From NCBI GenBank assembly GCA_013397795.1, contig VZTJ01003250.1, positions 248,001-312,000 on the forward strand: a DNA stretch of 64,000 nucleotides, written 5' to 3'. The DNA is from Orthonyx spaldingii (Eukaryota; Chordata; Aves; Passeriformes; Orthonychidae). Positions 1 through 10,340 of the stretch are shown piece by piece. The position numbers and the translations under genes were made by a program. The notes below the pieces were generated by a model, which saw nothing but the letters and a program-made list of their open reading frames with translations, was not told the DNA's origin and ran no database searches. How positions within the stretch are numbered: the first letter of the stretch is position 1; every line of letters starts with the position of its first letter.

Positions 1-3000
1 ATATAGTCAGGTCACTATAAACTCATACTTCCTGTGGGATTAGCAAGGTTGTTTTTAACACATTTACCTCCCAATTAATGGAAAAAAGGTAAATGCCTGT
101 GCCTTTTTTGTTTGTGTGCTTTTTTCCCTATCAATGTTAAGTGCTAACCCTACAACTGTGTCAAACCTGGTAAATATAATACATTTGAAATAAAACAGGA
201 ACATGGTCTGTGATTCCTCTTGTCTACGTATTTAATTAAATAGCAAGATATTAAAAGTTAAAAACTCATGTTTAAATCAGGCCTTTGTTATAGGCAGCAT
301 TAAGTCCCTGATGTAGTTCTGGAAAACCTTTGTGTATGTTCTACACTCAGCGTTAATAGCAGAACCCAGATCCTGAAAATCTGCCTCAGTTACAGACCCT
401 ACACCTTATGCAAATTTTTCAGAGGAAAGTTTACCTGAATAAGGAGTGAAGAAACGAGAAACCAAACCACTTCCTTTGCTGTTAATTGTTATGATGTTTA
501 GAAATTTAACATAAAAGGTGATTATATGCAATTGTGCTAAATGCAAAGGGGAAAAAAATCTAGTTAAAAGAACCTAAAATAATCCTTTTTAAAATTTTCA
601 AAATCCCTCCTTTAGGAAAACTTTTTTGTAGACTGAGTATTATGTTAGATCAGCTTGTCTATAATAAATCATCATTTCTTCTACAAAAGGTAATCAAAAT
701 ATGCTTTTATGCAAAAAGGCCTGCTTTCATTGTGGTAGTGTTGTATACAGCCTACAGAGTGGGTCTTATGGATGATCAAAATGAGTTCCTATTTTCTGTA
801 TATATATGTATCTATAATATATCAAAGAAATTCATAAGGAAGAAATCTGTATATTGTGATTGTGGTTTGCTTTTTTTGTTAACAGAACTGCAATCTATGT
901 ACAATGGCTGCAGGTTATAGCCAAATTGAATCTTCTTAAAATATCACTATCAAGTAAATATACTAAAATATAAAAACCTCATTCATCTTTCTGTCTGTTG
1001 AAAATATAAGATTATTCAATGGCTTGATGCAAAAAAAACCCATAGCTGAATCTTAAGAATACACTGGAAAGAGTAAATGAAATAGCAGCAGTAGGTTTAC
1101 TTTCACAACTGAAAGAAATGTCACATGTATTAATGTCAACAACTGGAATTTTACCTCATTAGGCAATTTCTGATCTAAGGCTCTGATGATTATTCTAAGC
1201 AGAAAAAATATGCTAATTATCTACTCTGAATATAGAAGGAAAAAAGGTGTAAAATCTTCCTTTAGCCGTGTGACCATGTACTAATTGCATGTCATGTGTC
1301 AAAATAATGCAACCCACTTTGCCTAAAGCAATTAGACATACAGAACTCTATTAATGAAGCACTGTCTGTCACTAAAAGTGTTTTCAGAGCTATAGTTGAA
1401 GATTAAAATATTAACTTCTCAAATATTTATGATCGTTACTGACAGCATTTCAAAATGTTACTTTTAACAAAAGTATTTTATTCAGCTCCAGTTTTTAATT
1501 TGGATTTTATATTCAAAGACATTATTAACATATGGGAGTCGTGAAATTTCTGTGATCTCCACTGAGACTTCTTTAGAGAGGGTACATTAGCTCCTTGAAG
1601 TTTACAGCACCTTTTTCTATTGTAATATAAACTCTTTCAGAACAAAAAAAATGTTAAAAACTTGTCTTTTCATCAAAAGTCATTAAAAAAAAAAAGAGAA
1701 GGAGGAGGTTCTTCTTGTACTTTACCTATTTTCTCTGTGTGAAAGAAAATGGCCCTTCTTGTCCATATATCATTTGGTGCTCTCCTTCCTTGTAGGGTCA
1801 TTGGTCATCTATGTTCATGAGCACAGACATTAACCTTTTGAATATCCTTATGCAGTAGGAAAGCAGGGATGTATGTTGCCAAGCTGTTTATTGAATCTAT
1901 CAGACATGCTAAAGAGCAGACAATTACATTAAAGAATGTAATACCTGCTCTGTATTACCACTACTCACCCAGCTGCTTGGGAAAGGGTTTTGCACACTTC
2001 CTCCATGAGCAATACAAATCTACAGCTTTCTGAGCGCAGAAGATGACTGCTTTTATTCCACATCCCTAATTTACAAGAAAAAACCCAAACCAAACTGAAC
2101 TTATTCAGACACTTGCCCCGGTAAACTGTAGTGGAATATTTGTATGCAAAGAAGTTGAATGGACGAGCCCTTAGTTTATGTTCTATATGGAGATTGAGAT
2201 GACTACTGTGATATTTGAGGATTTATAGGTTTATCAGGTCTATGCAGGAATGATACCACTGTAATATTATGGAATTATTACCCTTTTTTTGTGCCAAAAA
2301 TCAGCAAATAAAAAAACCATGTTGTTAGCACTTCATCATTTTCTAGTACTATGGTGGTAAAAACTGACTGCTATTATGTATTAGTCCTGCCACTGCTTTT
2401 ATGTTTGGTAAGGGTATTGCCTTGGTTTTGGAGCTATTACAGTCTATGGGAATCAATTACATGTACTTGAACTAAGAAGGATTTACTTGGTAACTGTAAT
2501 GGCTCTGAAAGAGCCATTATGATCTGTCATGTCAAAAATGCACATGTGCCTACAGCCGATACAAACAAAGCTGTGCAAGAAGTTTCCTACATAAAGCAAG
2601 CCATTTTGGTTAGCTTCCCCGACAAAACAAAATAAGCATTTGATGCTGAAGGACTTTCACAACTTTTCATAATAAATGAAAAAGAGTTCCTACCATGCCT
2701 CTGTCTTGTGCTTTGCTGAAGGAAAGCACGAGAGAAAATCAGGGGAAATGTTATTGAAGAGCAAAACTCAATGAATCACAATGTTTTGGGAGGGGATGAA
2801 ACAAATTTAAAGGGGAAAAAAGCGAAATAAATTGAAGGGAAGAGTTTTTCAAGTAAGGAAAGGAAACATGATTTTGCTGTCTTTATATACATAATTATAC
2901 CACTTTGGTAAGACTGAGTATAGAGGTCACACCACAACAACTTTAGTCATGTCATAGATGCATGTACATCAGAACATCTTGCAACCAGAGTGAAGAATAA

Positions 3001-3039
3001 ATGAGAATAATGAGAATAAACTTTCCTGCCTATGCTATA
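1..3039. other. Unique AT-rich sequence, no gene seen
   Basis: I see no convincing coding sequence, RNA gene or recognisable transposon here. The only open frame of note (642-920, plus) has a composition and length expected by chance and no flanking splice signals or upstream context. The one structured element is the short hairpin at 2497-2519, listed separately. Confidence 0.6.
2497..2519. repeat. Perfect short inverted repeat (10-bp arms, 3-nt loop)
   Basis: TAATGGCTCT is followed by GAA and then its exact reverse complement AGAGCCATTA. The arms do not extend further, because the next outward bases are G and T. It could form a compact hairpin or cruciform. No repeat family or gene is attached to it, so its role is unknown. 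Confidence 0.8.
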
Positions 3040-3480
3040 GGATAGATGCAGTCTGCAGTCTTAGCTTCCTCTTTAGACAGATTGGTGACCCTTGCTGCAG
3101 AGCATTGCAGCTCCCTCTCTACTTGTTTATTCAGGTGTCCAGTGAAGGGAGACCAAGGCACATTGAGGAACTGCACTCACATTTCTATTTCTGACCTGGA
3201 GTCAAGAGGCAGCTGGGGAATAAAGGCACATGGCCACACCGAGCATACTGGCACAGTGGGGCCGATGTGTCTGACACAAGGTGTGGGATCCAGTCATGTT
3301 GGGGTGAATGCCAAGAATGCAGGGGGACATCAAGAAGCTCAGAGTAACCCAAGTCAGCACCCAGCTTGTGCCTAAGACAGTTACAACAGGGGGGTAGATG
3401 CAAGTGCGACAATCACCTACACAGCTGAAAGAAAAGCTCACGTAACAGCTGGATCAAGGAGAGCAAGGGCTTTATGACAC
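3040..3480. other. GC-raised patch of unknown origin
   Basis: This stretch of about 440 bases is visibly richer in G and C than its surroundings and carries overlapping open frames on both strands (109 codons on plus, 75 and 79 on minus). I recognise none of the translations. Both strands being open points to base composition rather than selection. It could be a decayed transposon, a fragment of a non-coding transcript or a conserved element; the sequence alone does not decide. Confidence 0.35.
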
Positions 3481-5439
3481 AGTGCTCACTAAACTGTTTC
3501 TAGCCACATTATTAATTTCTGCCTGTAAAATGCCCAGCACAGGCAAACAAGGTCATCCAATCTTATAAATTTAAATACATTCTTGTGGTAAAGTGTGGGC
3601 ATTTTTGTGTGTTTTCTTCCAAATAAAACAAAAAGGCGGTAAAAATTGGTCTAGAATTCGTGATGCCCACTGATGTATTTCTATTGTTGTCTAATACACA
3701 ACTTCATTACGTGGTTTTATTATGGGTTTTTCATTACCTTTTTTTAACATTTGCATATAGACTTAAGTAATTGTGCCAAAGTTGATTGAAGCACTTTCCC
3801 AAAATTAGTATTGGTAAGGTACGGGGTGAAGAATGGTCTACAGTGGTATAGCTGTGTGGTTTGCAAGTTGCTTGTTTGTTTATTGGTCTAATTTTCAGTT
3901 CCTGAGGAATGCTATTTAGAATGCAGCGAAAACCTTTCAATCCCAAACGAGCATGTCCAAAAAAAGAAACAGAGATTTTACTTTTAGCTCATCTTCAGAT
4001 TCACAAGGGACAATAAGGGAGATTCATTAGGCCATTTGTTACTGTCATCTGCCATGATTCAAAATGAAATACTAAATGTTTCATGGAGGCAGAAAAAGAG
4101 CAGTATTTGTCTTTGTGTTGGCTATGCAAAGACTCTATGGCTTTCAGCCTCCATACAAGAGGTCTGATGGATGAAAGGGGGAAGGGTGGTGCCATCTGAA
4201 TGATGATGGGCTAATATCATCATCCTCTTGTCAGCTGTAATAGGCTTTTCCTCACAGAAATAATTCATAAAACCGCTACATTATATTCTATCCCTGACAG
4301 GCCCTATCTATCCTGCAACCCAGCAGGCTCACAACTAATAAGAAAATATGTGGTTCAGGAGCCCTGAAAAATTAAACAGGTAGTTTATGAACAATTTGTT
4401 TCATGGGGATGTTTATTATGTTTATTAAATATTGAGCCTTTAATGTTTTCCCAGTACAGATGATATCATAAAAATGCTGACTTAAGCCTCAGTTGTGTTC
4501 TTAGAAAGTGGCATTTTATAGCTCTTGTAGTACCCAGTAAATAACTAAATTGCTGTGGTTTATATGTATACACAGAATAGAATTTATAGGGAGTGAGTAT
4601 ATTTTTATTGTGCATATACAGTATATTTAATAAATTCATAATAGGCACGTGCAAAATACCAAATTATTGATCATGTTCTTTGGTTTAAATGCAGTTTTGA
4701 GAAGAACAGTATTTTAGAGCCTCGAGCGGGCAAGGTCAGACATTTGTTTTATTGATTGTACCAAAGGTGAAAAACAGAACTTGGTGTTTGAAGTGTCAAC
4801 GCAAAAATCTGTGTGGGCTCTAAAATGTAGCCAGGAATACTGACTTGTAAGTATAATTTTTATAGAAATTATTTAGATGTATTCTTATTAAAGAAGAACC
4901 AGGATAAAATGGCTAAAGCCACTGACAAACACCAATATGCTAGTATGCCTTTCTGTAAAACAAGTGAGGGGTGCCAGAGTTTGTTATCCTCAAACAGGGC
5001 AGAATTACAATTGCCAGAGAGAGTGCAGGATTGGGTTCTGGAAAAGACTTGGAGTGCGAGGGGGAAGCATAATGTGCAACCAAACTCTTTCTATGTCCAT
5101 ATCTTTTTATTCCTACTCCTTCCTCAGATTTTATTGAATAATTGATGATTCTGCAGCAGGGTATGAAAACTGGCAAGTGGAAGACTTCCATTCTTAATGA
5201 ATTTGTAATAATAAATAATGCTTATGATATTAAAAAGCCACAGACATATTACAAAGAGCATGTGCATGACATGATTTACAAAAAAAAATATGTACAATTC
5301 TTTCATTAAGCCTTTCAGGAATCACGAGCTGTGCTTGTATCCTTCTATTCCTAGTAAGAAGGTAGACTCTGCAATAAAGACTAAGAACACTGAGCACACA
5401 GATAGAAACTGTCTAGAAGCAGCATGTCTTCTACAACAG
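3481..5439. other. Unique AT-rich sequence, no gene seen
   Basis: No coding sequence, RNA gene or recognised repeat. The short overlapping open frames around 4909-5191 run on both strands and resemble no protein I know. Confidence 0.55.
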
Positions 5440-6560
5440 GAAATACTGCCTCTCTAACCTGCTAGATTCCTGTCAGTAAGCACATGGATTAAGAGGATAC
5501 AAGAGCCGTAAAATATTTGGATTTTCTAAAAGCCTTTGAAAGGGTTAGTAAAGAAACCCAGTCACCACAGCTGTTGAGAGACTGTCTTTTATGGATTGCA
5601 AACTGGTTAAAGAATAAAAAGCAAAGGGTAGAGCTTTTTGGTTGTTTTACAGAATGGATATTTCATTTTCAGCAGTGACGTCCCTGAGGGATAGACACTG
5701 ACACTGGTTTTATTAAACATTTTCATCAAAGGCCTGGAGAAGAGAGTGTGCAGTGAAATCTTCAAATCTGAGGATAATATGAAGCTATTCTCTGTGGTCA
5801 GAAGTCATTGCCAACTGGCTGAAGGAATTTCAGAGCTGAGAAGGAAGGTGGCAAAACTGAGCAGAGAAGTAATGTCACATGAACTCCAGTGTAGAAAAAT
5901 CTAAGGCAATGCATCGGGGAAGAATAATCTGAGCTGTGCCTCATGATGCTGAATTCAGAATTATGATCCAGCATTCGGGAAAAGTGTCTTGGAGTCATCC
6001 CCAGCAAGCCTCTGAGGTCACAAGCTCAGAGTGCAGTATCAAGCAAAATCAGCAATTTGCAGGACATCATCAGAAAAGGTTTTTCAGACAAGATAGAGCA
6101 CATAATTTTGCTGCTGTATAAAAATGTGTGTGCCCACTATTTTGGTGCTATGTACAGTTCTTGTCTCTGTCTCAAGAGATGCAGTGAAATTGAAGGCAGA
6201 ACATAGGAGGCAATTAAAATAATCAAGCAGATGGATCAACTGTTTATAAGGAGGCTAAGAAGCCTGGGATTGGAGAGATCTGGGGAGAATGTTATTTATT
6301 ACCAAGTGTATAATCTGATTGTGGAACTGGTAAGCAAGTTCCACACAGTATGAGAGCAAGGACCACTCACTAAAGTCTATACAAGTCATCTAAAGAACAA
6401 ACAAAAGAAAGTACTTTGTGCAGAGTCTAGACCACTTTAGAGACTTACTTCCACAGAAGGCTGTGGTAGATAGATGCTATGAGCAGGTTCAGAAAGAAAT
6501 TAGAAAAACAACAGGTCTGTGAATGACTCTTACAAAGACTAGGCAGGCATCTGCCTTCCA
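5440..6560 (+). mobile_element. Old CR1-type LINE, reverse-transcriptase region (decayed)
   Basis: The sequence follows the 3' half of ORF2 of amniote CR1 elements in order. From 5592 the frame reads W-I-A-N-W-L-K-N-K-K-Q-R-V, matching the CR1 block normally seen as 'WI-NWLK-RKQRV'. About 120 bases on comes the region equivalent to 'LFN-FINDLE', then the position of the catalytic FADD box, which now reads S-E-D-N before MKLF (5767-5790). Further on is the usual stretch around 'L-V-WSKKNN--S'. Numerous frameshifts and stops break the frame, so this is an inactive, 5'-truncated copy. The 3' end is diffuse and no clear tail is visible, so the right boundary is approximate. The divergence suggests an ancient subfamily, older than the CR1 tails elsewhere in the window. 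Confidence 0.8.
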
Positions 6561-7362
6561 GTATTCCTTAATGCAGCAGTTCTGCTCACTGGGAGAGTAT
6601 GAGGGGGAATTGATTGTAGAAAGCTGTGGGCTTGTGTGTTGTCCATAAGGTCTCCTGCAGTACTGTCAGAGACAGAACACTGGGGGTATTTTGATCATGG
6701 GTCTTTTAATGTTTTTAGCATGTCTTGATTTTACTCATGTCTAACTTGCTTCTCATTTACCCAAGTTTTACATTTTTGGAGTTACAAAGACTTTAGTTTT
6801 TTCTCTCCTATTTCAGATCAGTGTACAAAGAAGTACACTGAACACTGGCTCTGCTCTCCTCTCTTTTGTATACACACAGTTTTAAAAGGTGGACTCATAC
6901 ATACAGAACACAAAACTTGAACATCCAAATAAAGAAAAACATGTCAGAATAAAGAGAGTAAAAGCTTAACTTGATGGCTTAAGCCTGAAAAGCCAATGCA
7001 CCTTTTTTTAAATCCTTGCATTTTCTTTCACTTTTCACTGAAAAATGTTTGTTTATTGTTTGCTTTTACAAAGGCTTGGCACACACGCTACTTCTTTTGA
7101 ACTTCAAGTGTAAACAATAAAAGCTTTTTCCGGCTGCCACCCACCCTCCTCCTCAAATATCTTTCATTTTTTCCCTAATGGAGATGGAAAAAATCTCTTG
7201 TTACATGAAATCTTTATAATGAACTTTTCAAACAGGAAAAAAAAGAATAAAAATGTGATTTATTATTAACTATGAGCCACATGGCTACCTTGCTGTCTCT
7301 GGGTCACATAAACTCATTTCTATAACAGCTCAGACCAGACACAATCCAGTTATAGTTGTAGG
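6561..7362. other. Unique sequence, no gene seen
   Basis: AT-rich sequence with poly-T and poly-A runs. I see no coding region, RNA gene or recognisable repeat. Confidence 0.5.
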
Positions 7363-7400
7363 CTTTTTGGCTATATGTCCTCTTTTTGGCTATATGTCCT
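7363..7400 (+). repeat. Exact 19-bp tandem duplication
   Basis: The 19-base unit ctttttggctatatgtcct occurs twice head to tail with no mismatch (7363-7381 and 7382-7400). Identity of both copies in otherwise drifting sequence points to a recent slippage event or a local assembly duplication. Confidence 0.9.
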
Positions 7401-7900
7401 CTATGAAAGAATATCATTTAGTGTATCCATTGAAGGGACAAGAGGTTTATAATGCACACCTGGGATACTCCTTCCAGTCTCCATTTCACAATTCACTCCA
7501 CTTTTTAATGGAAATTCATCTATTGCTAAAAGCTGATAAAACCTGTATTGGTCCTTCTCCGACGACAAGCCACTTTTCCGAAGCAATGCCTCCCTGTGGA
7601 TGGAAGGAGGCTGAGTTTTGCAGCAGGGCTGCTGTGGAAAGGCGCTGTACATCTTACCTGTTAGCAGTGGTGCAAACCATGACACCTCCTGTCCACCCCT
7701 GTGGGGTGACCTATGGACAGTTTGTGTGCTGAGCCCCACGGAGTCAGTGGTCATTCTCCAGCAGAGGCGGTGGCTCCAGGGCACTGACTGCAGGAGCATA
7801 TGCTGCTCTTCTTCTGTACATGCAGAAACACGTGTCATATGTCACACATGTTGCGTGATCTGACGTGCTCTGGTGTACTTGGAGGCAGGTGGTGTGCTGT
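7401..7900. other. GC-raised patch with opposing open frames
   Basis: A minus-strand frame of 145 codons (7401-7838) is the longest non-repetitive frame outside the LTRs on that strand, and a 121-codon plus frame overlaps it. The minus strand also contains a good 5' splice-site match, AACAG|GTAAGA, with the exon side ending at 7658. However, I recognise no domain, both strands are open, and the higher GC content alone lengthens open frames. I regard a real exon as possible but unproven. A decayed transposon is an equally good explanation. Confidence 0.25.
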
Positions 7901-9177
7901 GTCACTGATTTAAAGAAATACCACTCTCATTGGCAGACAGTTTGAAGCAATTAATTACCAATGGATGGCATGTATGGCTGTTGCTTATGTATGGAAACAG
8001 AAGAGAAATTAGATTTAATTGGTTTAACATAATGAAGAAAGTGGCATTTATTTTATTATAGCTTTTATAAGCTGAGATACTTGAATTTCATTTTCATAAT
8101 TTTTTGGAAATAGTTGGGCAAAATTCTCTTGGCAGATGAAAAAATCCCAGAGGAACGAAAATTGAGGATGTTCAACTGCCTCATTAGAAATTTGCAGGAT
8201 CAGAGGAGGAACATACATATTAGACTAATGAATGATTAAATTAAATATTTTGTTATGTATGCCTCTTGCTACAATTTGGGCTAACTTCCAAATATACATC
8301 AGACAGCAGCTGTAATCTTTTTTTTGAAGAAATTCGAAGTCCAGATTTCAATAGGAAAAGCTGGTGTAATTTCCTAAATCATGGTGAATAGATATTTTTG
8401 TTGTTGATTATATTAGACCTACTGACATGAAGTGATAGTGAAGAGAAAAACAGTTATATTTGCATGTGAAACGTAAACACATTCTATAAGTATAAACCAA
8501 ATTCTATTACAACATATCTATAAAATTTTGATATTAACAGCTCATATTTGACTGCATTCTGCTCCCATTGTTCATGAAGTAACTATGAGGTTAAATGCAT
8601 TTATTTCCTTATCTCAGGCTACCATAATAAAGAGAAAAATTTAGTTCCATGTGACTCTAACATTTAGCTCATTAACATTTTTGAAAATACTCCTTGTTAA
8701 GAGGTGCTGTCCATGTACAAAATATTGATACGGTACTGTGGCTATTAAGCCTTATAAAAAAACACACTTCTACATTACTGTCAATTTAATGCTCACTTTC
8801 TAATTATTTAATGTGAATAAATGCAATATAATCTGCATTCATGCAGTGCTCTTTTTGAAGACATGTTTGTAGACCTGTAAAAATTACTGCAAACTAATGT
8901 TGGTGAAGTAATGCTAAGTTTATTTTTCACATTCACAATTAAAGAAAAAAATCTAGGTACATAGGGTGTAGCTGTATGCTGTGCTGCATGCAGGGAGACT
9001 GATGTTGGAACGCTGGGGGAAAAATAGTTTAAGATTATTCTGAATACAAACATTTCCCAGTTAATTAAAGAGACCAGTTGTACTTTACCTTCAGATTATA
9101 ACACCCTACATAGTGCCAAACATTTAGAATTTTTTTATTTTTTTAAGAACATATGTCCCCACCCTGCCTATCTTGTG
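7901..9177. other. Unique AT-rich sequence, no gene seen
   Basis: No recognised repeat, RNA gene or plausible coding region. Confidence 0.5.
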
Positions 9178-9258
9178 TCTTGCCCATGAAAGGAGAGTTG
9201 GAACTAGATGATCTTCAAGGTTGCTTCCAATAAAAATAAGTCTGCATTTCTATGATTC
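9178..9258 (+). mobile_element. CR1 LINE 3' end (short, 5'-truncated)
   Basis: The block reads through the CR1 3' signature: 'gttggaactagatgatcttc', then 'aaggttgcttccaa', closing with 'tttctatgattct', a form of the avian CR1 tail repeat. Only about 80 bases of the element remain, which is typical of severe 5' truncation at insertion. An insertion of 'taaaaataagtctgc' precedes the tail. Confidence 0.85.
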
Positions 9259-9363
9259 TCATAAATTATTATAATGAGACCTCATGGAACTGTCAGGGTG
9301 AGCATAGCTTGTCTACAAATGTTTAAAGAAATTTTAAAAATTTGGAATGTCAATGAGAGACAG

Positions 9364-9364
9364 N
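9364..9364. other. Ambiguous base (N)
   Basis: The only N in the window lies directly at the left edge of the long GAAGA repeat. It probably marks an uncertain consensus or a collapsed/gap-filled join, so the length of the adjoining repeat should not be trusted. Confidence 0.9.
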
Positions 9365-9926
9365 GAAGAGAAGAGAAGAGAAGAGAAGAGAAGAGAAGAG
9401 AAGAGAAGAGAAGAGAAGAGAAGAGAAGAGAAGAGAAGAGAAGAGAAGAGAAGAGAAGAGAAGAGAAGAGAAGAGAAGAGAAGAGAAGAGAAGAGAAGAG
9501 AAGAGAAGAGAAGAGAAGAGAAGAGAAGAGAAGAGAAGAGAAGAGAAGAGAAGAGAAGAGAAGAGAAGAGAAGAGAAGAGAAGAGAAGAGAAGAGAAGAG
9601 AAGAGAAGAGAAGAGAAGAGAAGAGAAGAGAAGAGAAGAGAAGAGAAGAGAAGAGAAGAGAAGAGAAGAGAAGAGAAGAGAAGAGAAGAGAAGAGAAGAG
9701 AAGAGAAGAGAAGAGAAGAGAAGAGAAGAGAAGAGAAGAGAAGAGAAGAGAAGAGAAGAGAAGAGAAGAGAAGAGAAGAGAAGAGAAGAGAAGAGAAGAG
9801 AAGAGAAGAGAAGAGAAGAGAAGAGAAGAGAAGAGAAGAGAAGAGAAGAGAAGAGTAGAGAAGAGAAGAGAAGAGAAGAGAAGAGAAGAGAAGAGAAGAG
9901 AAGAGAAGAGAAGAGAAGAGAAGAGA
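9365..9926 (+). repeat. (GAAGA)n pentanucleotide microsatellite, about 112 copies
   Basis: The 5-base unit GAAGA repeats almost without interruption for about 560 bases, giving an all-purine plus strand. I see one substitution, a T at 9856 (agagTagag), and a degenerate end (gagagaggagaagg) near 9925-9936. The two plus-strand open frames across it (194 and 205 codons of an R-E-E-K-R pattern) are artefacts: a 5-base unit read in any frame gives a five-residue repeat, and the unit contains no stop. Such mirror-symmetric purine tracts can adopt triplex DNA and are highly length-variable. The leading N suggests the assembly struggled here. Confidence 0.97.
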
Positions 9927-10135
9927 GAGGAGAAGGCTATTTAGCTGTTTTGATTTTTAATTAAGTTTTTTAAAAAATTTCTGTAGATGTTTCTCCTAGA
10001 CAGAGACAAACTTATGCCTGTCAACTCAGGAGAGGGAAGAAAATCAAATCTAGGTATGAAGCTCAGTGATTTCCTTTATGTCAAATATAGTCCTGGAACA
10101 GAAATACTGAACATCTAGAAAAGACCAGAACCAGA

Positions 10136-10340
10136 CTGTTCTTTTCACAGTGGCAAAAATTTTTCATGTAGTTCAATCCACTACCCAGTTAGACAGAGAA
10201 ATATCAACTGCTGGATACACCAATATAGAATTCAAAAGGGTGTACAGTGCAGAACAAATATTTCAGAGTGGAAAACGGTCTCAGGCAGATGCTGTAAATG
10301 ATTTACTGAATCACAAAAGACCTGTAAAATTTTAATAAAA
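10136..10340 (+). CDS. Candidate terminal exon, unrecognised product (weak)
   Basis: A pyrimidine-rich stretch ending in 'gttcttttcacag' (AG at 10149-10150) could be a 3' splice site. If so, the exon begins at 10151 with two bases completing a split codon, then continues open for 60 codons to TAA at 10333-10335. The predicted peptide (for example A-K-I-F-H-V-V-Q-S-T-T-Q-L-D near the start and N-D-L-L-N-H-K-R-P-V-K-F at the end) has balanced, protein-like composition, but I do not recognise the family. The stop codon overlaps an AATAAA hexamer (10334-10339), which would give an unusually short 3' untranslated region. There is no in-frame ATG at the left edge, so it cannot stand as an independent gene. 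An open run of this length is common by chance in this window, so I rate it low. Confidence 0.22.

Noticed and set aside
9274..9964. Open frames of 194 and 205 codons reading R-E-E-K-R repeats
   Set aside because: Direct consequence of a stop-free five-base microsatellite; not a protein.
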